In this document: positions 1-6,584 of the stretch, one piece after another
Position numbering within the stretch: the first letter of the stretch is position 1
How the letters are laid out: each line of letters starts with the position of its first letter
Origin: Devosia sp.
GTDB lineage: Bacteria > Pseudomonadota > Alphaproteobacteria > Rhizobiales > Devosiaceae
Length of the DNA stretch: 6,934 bases
Direction of reading: 5' to 3'
Assembly: GCA_028290225.1 (NCBI GenBank)
Contig: JAQGKH010000275.1
Coordinates: 1 to 6,934 of the forward strand
The notes under the pieces: model-generated
Told to the model about the DNA's origin: nothing
The model's database searches: none
Seen by the model: only the letters and a program-made list of their open reading frames with translations
Program-made: the position numbers and the translations under genes

Positions 1-321
1 GGGCGGCGCGGCGCGGCGGTGAACTCACTGGTGTCAGGTGACTGCATCATTTCGGGCGGATCGCTCAGCAAGACACTCCTGTCCACCGGCTCACGCGTCC
101 ACTCCTATTCGGAGCTGAACGAAGCAGTGGTGCTGCCTTATTGCGATATCGGCCGCAGCTCGCGGCTGCATAAGGTGGTGATCGATCGGGGCGTCAACAT
201 TCCCGAGGGGCTGGTGGTCGGCGAGGACCCCGAGTTCGATGCCAAGTGGTTCCGACGCACCGATGAGGGGGTCACCCTCATCACCCAGGCCATGATCAAC
301 AAATACCTGGCGAGCCGATGA
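1..321 (+). CDS. glgC: Glucose-1-phosphate adenylyltransferase (ADP-glucose pyrophosphorylase), C-terminal part; 5' end outside window
   Basis: Makes ADP-glucose and pyrophosphate from glucose-1-phosphate and ATP, the committed cytosolic step of bacterial glycogen synthesis. The window begins inside the gene, and 106 codons plus a TGA stop are present. Bacterial GlgC is roughly 420-430 residues, so about the last quarter is seen. The segment is the C-terminal left-handed beta-helix domain. The stretches NSLVSGDCIISGG, TGSRVHSYSEL, VVIDRGVNIPEGL, VGEDPEFDAKWFRRT and GVTLITQAMI are typical of the GlgC tail, especially in rhizobia. The nucleotidyltransferase domain is not in the window. The open frame runs to base 1, so a start at GTG 19 would only be an internal codon. 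The stop overlaps the glgA start (ATGA, 318-321), indicating one operon with glgA. Function is confident from the tail and the neighbours. Confidence 0.95.
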   Translation, partial: GRRGAAVNSLVSGDCIISGGSLSKTLLSTGSRVHSYSELNEAVVLPYCDIGRSSRLHKVVIDRGVNIPEGLVVGEDPEFDAKWFRRTDEGVTLITQAMINKYLASR

Positions 322-1772
322 TCGAAGTTCTGTCGGTCGCGTCAGAGGTTTATCCCCTGATCAAGACCGGGGGCCTGGCGGATGTGACGGGTGCTTTGCC
401 CGGGGCGCTGGCTGGCCTCGGCGTCAACATGCGCACGCTGGTGCCTGGTTATCCGGCTGTGATGGCCAAGGTGCAAAGCGTTCGCATCGCCAAGGAGGTG
501 CCGGCCCTGTTCGGTGGCCCAGCGCGGCTGCTGGCGGGCCGGGTCGCCGGGCTCGATGTGATCATCATCGATGCGCCCCATCTCTATGGGCGCGACGGCA
601 ATATCTATGCCGGAGCCGATGGCTGGGACTGGCCAGATAACTGGCAGCGTTTTGCCGCCCTGGGCTGGATTGCCGGCGAGCTCGGCATGGGCATGGTGGA
701 CGGCTACCATCCCCAGATCATCCATGCGCATGACTGGCAGGCGGGCCTTGCGCCCGCTTATATCAAGTTCGGGCCGTCGGACCGGATCAAGACCGTGATG
801 ACCATCCACAACATGGCCTTCAAGGGGTTTTTTGGCGCCGACATCTTCGGGCAACTGCGCCTGCCGCCGCATGCTTTCGGCGTGCACGGGGTCGAGTATT
901 ACGGCGGCGTGTCCTACCTTAAGGCCGGCCTGGAATGCGCTGACTTCGTCACCACGGTCAGCCCTACCTATGCCGACGAGATCCGGACCCCCGAGTTTGG
1001 CCTGGGGCTCGAAGGCTTGCTGAACGCGCGGCAAAGTACTGTCGCCGGCATTCTCAATGGCATCGACACCTCGGCCTGGAACCCCGCGACCGACCCGGAC
1101 CTGGTGCAGAAATTCACCCCGAGCACGGTTCATATGCGCCGGCTCAACAAAGCGGCCGTGGCGGAGAAATTCGGTCTCGACGGCGTGGATGGCCCGCTGT
1201 TCTGCGTGGTAAGCCGGCTCACGGACCAGAAGGGCATGGACCTGCTTCTGCAGGCCGTTCCCGACCTGGTCGCGCAAGGCGGACGGCTGGTGGTGCTGGG
1301 CTCGGGCGAAAGCTATCTTGAGGACGGGTTCCGGCACATGGCGGCCGCCCATCCCGGCAAGCTCGGGCTTTACCTGGGCTACAACGAAAGCCTGTCCCAC
1401 CTGATGCAGGGGGGGTGCGATGCCATCGTCATTCCGTCGCGCTTCGAGCCGTGCGGGCTGACCCAGCTTTACGGGTTGCGCTATGGCTGCGTGCCGATCG
1501 TCAGCCGCATCGGCGGTCTGGCCGATACGGTGATCGACGCCAATCCGGCCGCGCTGCAGGCGGAAGTTGCCACCGGCATCCAGTTCGCGCCCAATAGTGT
1601 CCAGGCCCTGGCTGAAGCTCTGCGCAAGGCCGTGCAACTCTATGGCCAGGAGAAGACCTGGAAGAAAATGCAGCGCCGCGGCATGAAATCGGACGTTTCC
1701 TGGGAAGCCAGTGCCGCCCGCTATGCCGACCTTTACGCCTCACTCCTCGGGCTCAACAATGATGATGATTAA
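318..1772 (+). CDS. glgA: Glycogen synthase, ADP-glucose-dependent (GT5)
   Basis: Transfers glucose from ADP-glucose to the non-reducing end of an alpha-1,4-glucan. It is a cytosolic GT-B glycosyltransferase of family GT5. The 484-residue product is full length (E. coli GlgA is about 477). The N-terminal nucleotide-sugar loop KTGGLADV is at residues 16-23. HAHDWQAG (136-143) and TIHNMAFKG (162-170) line the active-site cleft. The C-terminal Rossmann domain carries R300 and K305 in SRLTDQKG, and E377 with C379 in RFEPCGL, matching the catalytic positions of E. coli GlgA. ATG 318 is chosen because the conserved N-terminus begins within a few residues of it and because it overlaps the glgC stop by 4 nt. 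Only a weak GGCGAG lies close upstream (309-314), so coupling to glgC translation is likely. The last codons (Asn-Asp-Asp-Asp) are shared out of frame with the pgm start. No anomaly in the protein. Confidence 0.98.
   Translation: MIEVLSVASEVYPLIKTGGLADVTGALPGALAGLGVNMRTLVPGYPAVMAKVQSVRIAKEVPALFGGPARLLAGRVAGLDVIIIDAPHLYGRDGNIYAGADGWDWPDNWQRFAALGWIAGELGMGMVDGYHPQIIHAHDWQAGLAPAYIKFGPSDRIKTVMTIHNMAFKGFFGADIFGQLRLPPHAFGVHGVEYYGGVSYLKAGLECADFVTTVSPTYADEIRTPEFGLGLEGLLNARQSTVAGILNGIDTSAWNPATDPDLVQKFTPSTVHMRRLNKAAVAEKFGLDGVDGPLFCVVSRLTDQKGMDLLLQAVPDLVAQGGRLVVLGSGESYLEDGFRHMAAAHPGKLGLYLGYNESLSHLMQGGCDAIVIPSRFEPCGLTQLYGLRYGCVPIVSRIGGLADTVIDANPAALQAEVATGIQFAPNSVQALAEALRKAVQLYGQEKTWKKMQRRGMKSDVSWEASAARYADLYASLLGLNNDDD
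1759..1767 (+). promoter_or_regulatory. Three tandem ATG codons at the glgA/pgm junction
   Basis: Three consecutive in-frame ATG codons (1759, 1762, 1765) open the pgm frame inside the last codons of glgA, just before its TAA at 1770-1772. There is no clear purine-rich Shine-Dalgarno sequence in the 15 nt before them, which suggests that ribosomes finishing glgA reinitiate here. The third ATG gives the MIKT N-terminus usual in rhizobial Pgm. The first two would add only one or two Met. Confidence 0.6.
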
Positions 1773-3393
1773 AACGATCCCCACCACCCCCTATCCCGAC
1801 CAGAAGCCCGGCACCTCCGGGCTGCGCAAGCGGGTGGCGGTGTATCAGCAGCCCAACTATGTCGAGAACTACATCCAGGCGATCTTTGACTCGCTGGAGG
1901 GTTTTGCGGGACAGACCCTCGTGATCGGCGGCGATGGCCGCTTCTACAACGACGTCGCCATCCAGAAAGCGATCCGCATTGCGGCTGCCAATGGCTTTGG
2001 CAAGGTGATGGTGGGGCAGAACGGCCTGCTGTCCACCCCCGCCGCGAGCCATGTGATCCGACATTACGGGGCCTTTGGCGGCCTCGTGCTTTCCGCCAGC
2101 CACAATCCCGGTGGGCCTGAAGGCGATTTCGGCATCAAGTACAATATCGGCAATGGCGGCCCGGCGCCCGAAAAGATCACCGATGCCGTATTCGCGCGCA
2201 CCAAGGTGATCGACAGCTACAAGACCATCGAGGCACCCGACGTGGCGCTGGGGCAGGTGGGCACCCAGCATTCCGGCGATATGATCGTGGAAGTGATCGA
2301 CCCGGTGGCCGACTATGCCGCCTTGATGGAAACGCTGTTCGACTTCCCGGCCATCCGCGCTTTGTTTGCCGGCGGCTTCCGCATGACCTTTGATGCCATG
2401 CACGCCGTCACCGGGCCCTATGCCACGAACATCCTCGAGGAGCGGCTGGGCGCGCCGGCGGGCACCGTGGTGAACGGCACCCCATCTCCCGATTTCGGCA
2501 ATGGCCACCCCGATCCCAACCTTGTCTACTGCAAGGACATGCACGACCTGCTGATGATGCCCGAAGGGCCCGATTTCGGCGCGGCTTCGGACGGTGACGG
2601 CGATCGCAATCTGATCATCGGCAAGAACCGGTTCGTGACACCCTCCGATTCACTGGCTCTGTTGGCGGCCAATGCGGCGCTGGCGCCCGGTTACCGCAAC
2701 GGCATTGCCGGTATTGCCCGCTCCATGCCCACCAGCGCTGCGGCGGATCGCGTCGCCGAAAAGCTGGGCATTGAGATGCATGAAACGCCAACCGGCTGGA
2801 AGTTCTTCGGCAATCTGCTCGATGCCGGGCGCGTCACCATTTGCGGCGAGGAAAGCGCTGGCACGGGTTCCGACCATGTGCGCGAAAAGGACGGGCTGTG
2901 GGCGGTGCTGCTGTGGCTCAATATCATTGCGGCGCGCGGGCAGAGCGTCGACGAGATCGTGCGCGAGCACTGGGCCACCTATGGGCGCAATTACTACACA
3001 AGGCACGACTTTGAAGAGATCGACCTGGATATCGCCAATACCCTGGTGGACGATCTGCGGGCGCGCCTGCCAGGGCTGGTCGGGCAGAATTTCGATGAAC
3101 TGCAAGTCGCTTACGCCGATGACTTCACCTACCACGACCCGGTGGATGGCTCCACCAGCGCCCGGCAGGGCATTCGCATCGGCTTCACCGATGGTTCGCG
3201 CATCGTCTTGCGCCTGAGCGGCACCGGCACGGTGGGCGCCACCCTGCGGCTTTATCTGGAACGCTACGAGGCAGCTGACGGGCGCCATGATCTGGAAACG
3301 CAACTGGCTCTGGAGCCGCTGATCGCCCTGGCCGATCAGCTTGCCGGCATTCGCCAGCGCACGGGTCGCGAGGCGCCGAGTGTCATCACTTGA
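1765..3393 (+). CDS. pgm: Phosphoglucomutase (alpha-D-glucose phosphate-specific)
   Basis: Interconverts glucose-1-phosphate and glucose-6-phosphate through a glucose-1,6-bisphosphate intermediate. It links central metabolism to GlgC, to glycogen breakdown and to sugar-nucleotide synthesis. From ATG 1765 the product is 542 residues and has all four signature regions of the alpha-D-phosphohexomutase family. The phosphoserine loop SASHNPGG has catalytic Ser112. The metal loop DGDGDRN (276-282) supplies three Asp. The sugar-binding loop CGEESAGTGSDH spans 360-371, followed by REKDGLWA. The phosphate-binding RLSGTGTVGAT spans 483-493. The extended PGGPEGDFGIKYN and the overall length point to the PGM1/Pgm type rather than phosphomannomutase or GlmM. 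The frame is open further upstream to GTG 1711, but those residues overlap glgA and are unlike the family. MIKT...PYPDQKPGTSGLRK is the expected N-terminus. It overlaps glgA by 8 nt and glgX by 14 nt. Confidence 0.97.
   Translation: MIKTIPTTPYPDQKPGTSGLRKRVAVYQQPNYVENYIQAIFDSLEGFAGQTLVIGGDGRFYNDVAIQKAIRIAAANGFGKVMVGQNGLLSTPAASHVIRHYGAFGGLVLSASHNPGGPEGDFGIKYNIGNGGPAPEKITDAVFARTKVIDSYKTIEAPDVALGQVGTQHSGDMIVEVIDPVADYAALMETLFDFPAIRALFAGGFRMTFDAMHAVTGPYATNILEERLGAPAGTVVNGTPSPDFGNGHPDPNLVYCKDMHDLLMMPEGPDFGAASDGDGDRNLIIGKNRFVTPSDSLALLAANAALAPGYRNGIAGIARSMPTSAAADRVAEKLGIEMHETPTGWKFFGNLLDAGRVTICGEESAGTGSDHVREKDGLWAVLLWLNIIAARGQSVDEIVREHWATYGRNYYTRHDFEEIDLDIANTLVDDLRARLPGLVGQNFDELQVAYADDFTYHDPVDGSTSARQGIRIGFTDGSRIVLRLSGTGTVGATLRLYLERYEAADGRHDLETQLALEPLIALADQLAGIRQRTGREAPSVIT
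3370..3373 (+). promoter_or_regulatory. Shine-Dalgarno site for glgX
   Basis: GAGG lies within the end of pgm, six bases before GTG 3380. It is the best ribosome-binding match near the glgX start and is the reason for choosing GTG 3380 over the upstream in-frame TTG at 3341. Confidence 0.6.
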
Positions 3394-5392
3394 GGGGGCG
3401 CCGCGGCTGGTTCACGGCTGCGGCGACCCCACCTGTCTCGGCGCCACCCTGACGGGGGCGGGCGTCAACTTTGCGGTTTATTCCTCCGCCGCCACGGCAA
3501 TCTGGGTATCGATCTTTGACGCGGCGGACCGGGAGCTCCATCGTTTTCCCCTCCATCGCGACGGCGATATCCATTGCGGGCTGATTGCCGGGCTGGGCGC
3601 CGGAACCCGCTACGGTTTTCGGGCCGACGGGGCTTACGATCCCGATCAGGGGCTGTTTTTCGATCCGGCCAAGTTGCTGGTCGATCCTTATGCCCGCCAG
3701 CTCGATCGTCCGTTCACCTATTCGCCCGATCTGCGGCGGCCGCGGGCAGAGGGCCTCGATACCGCCTCGCTGGTGCCCAAGGCGCTGGTGGTCGAGCCGC
3801 AGCCGCAAGCCCCCGCGCCGCTGCCCCAAAGCCCCAAATTCTTCTATGAGCTCAATGTGCGTGGCTTCACCATGCGCCACCCAGAGGTGCCCGAGGCTGA
3901 TCGCGGCACCATTGCCGGACTCGCCGCGCCTACCGTGATCGCGCATTTGCAGGGTCTGGGCGTCGATGCAGTGCAACTGATGCCGGTCACCGCCTGGATC
4001 GATGAGCGGCACCTGCCGCCCTTGGGCCTGCGCAATGCCTGGGGCTACAACCCCATTGCCTATAGCGCCATCGATCCGCGCCTGGCTCCCGGCGGACCCG
4101 GGCAGTTGCGCCAGCTCACCGAGCTTTATCGCAGCAGGGGCATGGCGGTGATCCTCGATGTGGTGTTCAACCACACTGGGGAAAGCGACCATCAAGGACC
4201 AATCCTGAGCCTGATGGGCTTGGACCCGCACGCCTATTTCCGCTTCGAGCCAGCCGACGGCAAGCAGCGCCTGGTCAATGACACCGGCACGGGCAATACC
4301 TTGCGGTGCGACCATCCGGCCACTCAGCGCCTCGTGCTTGATAGCCTGCGCTATTGGGTGGAGGAGACCGGCGTTTCGGGTTTCCGCTTCGATCTGGCGC
4401 CTGTTCTCGGGCGCGAGCCAGGCTTCAACCCGCAAGCCGAGTTGCTGGAGCGGATCAAGGCCGATCCGGTGCTGGGCCAGTGCATCCTTGTTGCCGAGCC
4501 CTGGGACCCAGGGCCAGGCGGCTACCAGCTCGGGCAGTTCGGGGTGCCGTTCCGCGAGCACAACGACAGGTATCGCGATGGCGTGCGCGCCTTCTGGCGC
4601 GGTGACCGGGGCGCGCTGGGCGCCTTTGCCGGCCGGCTCGCGGGCTCGGCCGAGATCTTCAATCGGCAGGAGCAAACGCCGGCTGCCGGGATCAATTTCC
4701 TTGCTGTGCATGACGGGTTCACCCTGCGCGATCTGGTGAGCTATGCCGACAAGCACAACCACGCCAATGGCGAGAATAACCGGGACGGACACGGGCATAA
4801 CCTGTCCTGGAACTGTGGCGTGGAAGGCCCGACTGGGGACGAGCAGATCGAGGCCGCGCGCCGGGGCGATGTGCGGGCGCTGCTCGCCACCCTGCTGCTG
4901 TCACGCGGGGGCATTTTGCTGCAGCAGGGCGATGAGCTGTTTCGCACCCAGGGCGGCAACAACAATGCCTATGCCCAGGATAACGAGACGACCTGGCTGG
5001 ATTGGGCCGATGCGGAGCGGGATCTCGCCGGTTTTGTGGCTGAAGTTTACGCCTTTCGCCAAGCGCATCCCGCTGCCGAGGGCGACAGGTATCTGACTGG
5101 CACGGGCGATGATGGTGGCCGTGACGTGGTCTGGATGCATGAAGCGGGCGAAATGAGCCTGGGCGACTGGCAAGACCCCGATGCTTCGGTGCTGGGCATG
5201 CATCTTCGGGCGGGCGCCGACGAGGTGCTGATCTGGTTCAACCGGCGTCATGGGAGTGTGACCGCCCGGCTTCCCGTTGGCAACTGGAAGCGCGGCATCG
5301 CTTCGGGCCTGCAACCCGTGATAGCGCACGGAACGGCGACCCTGGGGCCTCGTTCGGTCACGGGACTGGTTCACAAAAAAGGCATGCAATGA
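3380..5392 (+). CDS. glgX: Glycogen debranching enzyme GlgX (GH13, isoamylase-type)
   Basis: Hydrolyses alpha-1,6 branches, in the family preferring the short stubs left by glycogen phosphorylase. Cytosolic. From GTG 3380 the product is 670 residues (E. coli GlgX about 657). An N-terminal CBM48-like beta domain (about 15-135, with LGATLTGAGVNFAVYS and FDPAKLLVDPYA) is joined by a Pro-rich linker (139-152) to the GH13 barrel. Region I is DVVFNH (260-265). Region II is GFRFDLA, with nucleophile Asp338. Region III is VAEPWD, with acid/base Glu373. Region IV is FLAVHDG, with His444 and Asp445. The GlgX/isoamylase signature GDELFRTQGGNNNAY (517-531) followed by QDNETTWLDW is present. A C-terminal beta domain ends at 670. 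The start is set by GAGG six bases upstream. An in-frame TTG at 3341 would add 13 Arg/Ala-rich residues unlike the family. It overlaps pgm by 14 nt, and its stop overlaps the next gene (ATGA). All catalytic residues are intact. Confidence 0.96.
   Translation: MSSLEGAPRLVHGCGDPTCLGATLTGAGVNFAVYSSAATAIWVSIFDAADRELHRFPLHRDGDIHCGLIAGLGAGTRYGFRADGAYDPDQGLFFDPAKLLVDPYARQLDRPFTYSPDLRRPRAEGLDTASLVPKALVVEPQPQAPAPLPQSPKFFYELNVRGFTMRHPEVPEADRGTIAGLAAPTVIAHLQGLGVDAVQLMPVTAWIDERHLPPLGLRNAWGYNPIAYSAIDPRLAPGGPGQLRQLTELYRSRGMAVILDVVFNHTGESDHQGPILSLMGLDPHAYFRFEPADGKQRLVNDTGTGNTLRCDHPATQRLVLDSLRYWVEETGVSGFRFDLAPVLGREPGFNPQAELLERIKADPVLGQCILVAEPWDPGPGGYQLGQFGVPFREHNDRYRDGVRAFWRGDRGALGAFAGRLAGSAEIFNRQEQTPAAGINFLAVHDGFTLRDLVSYADKHNHANGENNRDGHGHNLSWNCGVEGPTGDEQIEAARRGDVRALLATLLLSRGGILLQQGDELFRTQGGNNNAYAQDNETTWLDWADAERDLAGFVAEVYAFRQAHPAAEGDRYLTGTGDDGGRDVVWMHEAGEMSLGDWQDPDASVLGMHLRAGADEVLIWFNRRHGSVTARLPVGNWKRGIASGLQPVIAHGTATLGPRSVTGLVHKKGMQ
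5379..5382 (+). promoter_or_regulatory. Shine-Dalgarno site for the metallophosphoesterase gene
   Basis: AAGG, preceded by a run of A within the last codons of glgX, lies six bases before ATG 5389. It supports that start together with the ATGA overlap with the glgX stop. Confidence 0.55.
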
Positions 5393-6117
5393 TTGTCGCG
5401 CAGCTCAGTGATATTCACGCCAATGGATCGAGCGAGGCCCTGGAGCGGCTTGATGCTGTTCTGGCCTGGCTGCGTCCGCTCGCACCCGACGCAATCATCG
5501 TCAGTGGCGACATTGCCGAGGATGGCGAGGCAAAGAGCTATGCTGGGGTGGCCGAGCGGCTGCGGGCGCTCAAGGCGCCGGTGCAGGTCGTGCCCGGCAA
5601 TGTGGATGACCACGCCCTGTTGCGGCGGGTTTTTGGGGCCGAGCACGATTGGGGCGATGAGGGGCCGCTCAACAGCGTCAGGGATGCCGGCCCGCTGCGG
5701 CTGATCGGCCTTGATGTGACGGTGCCAGGCGAGCACCATGGCGATGCCACGCCGGTGCTCGAATGGCTGGAGCAGCAATTGCTGGAGGACGGGCCGCCGG
5801 CACTGCTGTTCCAGCACCAGCATCCGTTTGGCTGCGGCATCGGCAACAAGGACCGGAACATGTGCCGCAACGGGGCAGGGCTGGCTGAGGTGATCGGCGC
5901 TGCTCCCACGGTAGTCCTCGGCCTCACCTGCGGGCATGTGCACCGGCCATTGTTCACCAGTTTTGCCGGTTTGCCCGCGACCATGGCGCCATCGGTTGCC
6001 CGTTCAAACAAGCTGCGGCTCGATGGCAAGGATACCGAGCGCGTCGATCCGCCGGGGCTGATGATCCATCATTGGGAGGATGGCTATCTGGTCAGCCATG
6101 TGGTGATGGTGAGCTGA
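5389..6117 (+). CDS. Calcineurin-like metallophosphoesterase (GpdQ/CpdA-like class III phosphodiesterase family)
   Basis: A 242-residue cytosolic protein with the two-metal phosphoesterase fold and no signal peptide or membrane segment. Metal-site motifs appear in order: SDIH (Asp8, His10), SGDI (Asp41), PGNVDD (Asn71), FQHQHP (His143) and CGHVH (His183, His185). The layout and spacing, plus the segment from HPFGCGIG to DRNMCRNGAGL and the later APSVARSN, resemble GpdQ/CpdA-type phosphodiesterases that act on cAMP or glycerophosphodiesters. The substrate cannot be read from sequence. The usual GNHD motif is GNVD here (Val72); that His normally contacts the substrate phosphate, so activity or specificity may differ. 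The start ATG overlaps the glgX stop by 4 nt and has an AAGG six bases upstream, so it is coupled to the glycogen genes and probably the last gene of the operon. Its TGA abuts the stop of the convergent acetyltransferase gene. Family assignment is strong; the link to glycogen is inference from position. Confidence 0.93.
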   Translation: MIVAQLSDIHANGSSEALERLDAVLAWLRPLAPDAIIVSGDIAEDGEAKSYAGVAERLRALKAPVQVVPGNVDDHALLRRVFGAEHDWGDEGPLNSVRDAGPLRLIGLDVTVPGEHHGDATPVLEWLEQQLLEDGPPALLFQHQHPFGCGIGNKDRNMCRNGAGLAEVIGAAPTVVLGLTCGHVHRPLFTSFAGLPATMAPSVARSNKLRLDGKDTERVDPPGLMIHHWEDGYLVSHVVMVS

Positions 6118-6489
6118 CTAGTCCGGCACCTCGACCATGCCGAGGCGGCGATAAAACCGCTGGGCGGCTGTGTTGTCTGCCTCCACCTTGAGATCCACGC
6201 TGGGTAGCCCACGGCAGGCAAAGGCACGGAAGGCGGTGCGGAGCAGGGCCGCGCCGAGGCCGCGATTGCGCCAGTCCGGCGCCACGGTCAGATCCTTGAC
6301 GAAGCCGCCTGTCCAGCACTGGGCGAGGCCCACCGGCTGGTTGCCGGCATCGGCCGCGATGATGACGAGGTCGGGATCGAACTCCTCATCCTCCACCAGG
6401 GCTGTCCACCACGCTTCGAACGGGGCAACGCTGCCGCCGCCGTCGCGATAGGTCAGCAGCAGCAAGTCGTGCAACTGCCGGGGCCGCAC
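6118..6489 (-). CDS. GNAT-family N-acetyltransferase (start uncertain, probably longer)
   Basis: Predicted acetyl-CoA-dependent acyltransferase, substrate unknown. From GTG 6489 the product is 123 residues, short for the usual 140-170. Motif A, with the acetyl-CoA pyrophosphate loop, is VKDLTVAPDWRNRGLGAALL (64-83; R74-N-R76-G-L-G79). Motif B is VEADNTAAQRFYRRLGM (102-118; Asn106, Tyr113). The GGGSVAPFEAWW segment (17-28) is typical of a GNAT subgroup. The frame stays open upstream of GTG 6489, and its translation, including ALAGQPADPVWP, resembles the N-terminus I know from such proteins. The real start may therefore lie near 6582, just after the ureG stop, adding about 31 residues. No ATG, GTG or TTG occurs in that interval, only CTG at 6582, 6570 and 6498, so I give the conservative start. 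The gene follows ureG on the same strand and may share its transcript. Its TAG directly abuts the convergent phosphoesterase stop. Confidence 0.9.
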   Translation of the reverse strand: MRPRQLHDLLLLTYRDGGGSVAPFEAWWTALVEDEEFDPDLVIIAADAGNQPVGLAQCWTGGFVKDLTVAPDWRNRGLGAALLRTAFRAFACRGLPSVDLKVEADNTAAQRFYRRLGMVEVPD

Positions 6490-6584
6490 TTCGGCCAGCC
6501 CAATCGGGTGCGTGCCGGTCGGCCAGACCGGATCGGCTGGCTGACCAGCGAGAGCCGCGCGAAGGCGCAGAAATGCCGGCAGGG
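6490..6584 (-). other. ureG-GNAT interval, probably coding for the GNAT N-terminus
   Basis: These 95 bases lie between the ureG stop and the GTG used for the acetyltransferase. In the acetyltransferase frame they contain no stop and encode about 31 residues including FLRLRAALAGQPADPVWP. They look like protein-coding sequence rather than a promoter or terminator. A CTG at 6580-6582 begins two bases after the ureG TAG, with a GGCGGCGGA purine-rich stretch just upstream on the minus strand (end of ureG). Use of that CTG is a guess. Confidence 0.5.

Noticed and set aside
1..19. GC-only repeat-like stretch at the left edge
   Set aside because: It encodes Gly-Arg-Arg-Gly-Ala-Ala of GlgC in frame and fits the conserved protein; not a repeat element.
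342..1637. 431-codon open frame on the minus strand opposite glgA
   Set aside because: Mirror frame of a GC-rich coding region; the translation is rich in Arg, His, Gly and Pro with no domain, while glgA on the other strand is unmistakable.
1711..1764. Upstream GTG start for pgm
   Set aside because: The added 18 residues do not resemble Pgm and would overlap glgA by 62 nt; the MIKT start at 1765 fits the family.
1753..2544. 263-codon open frame on the minus strand opposite pgm
   Set aside because: Low-complexity His/Gly/Ala-rich translation with no known domain; shadow of pgm.
3341..3379. Upstream TTG start for glgX
   Set aside because: Adds 13 Arg/Ala-rich residues encoded within pgm; GTG 3380 has a GAGG six bases upstream and fits GlgX length.
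3386..4798. 470-codon open frame on the minus strand opposite glgX
   Set aside because: Same codon-bias effect; no recognisable motif and full overlap with an intact GH13 enzyme.
5371..5943. 190-codon open frame on the minus strand opposite the phosphoesterase
   Set aside because: No family resemblance; shadow of a real gene with all metal-binding motifs on the plus strand.
6129..6145. Possible terminator hairpin (CCTCG, 7-nt loop, CGAGG) after the phosphoesterase
   Set aside because: Only a 5-bp stem, no following T run, and it lies within the acetyltransferase coding sequence.
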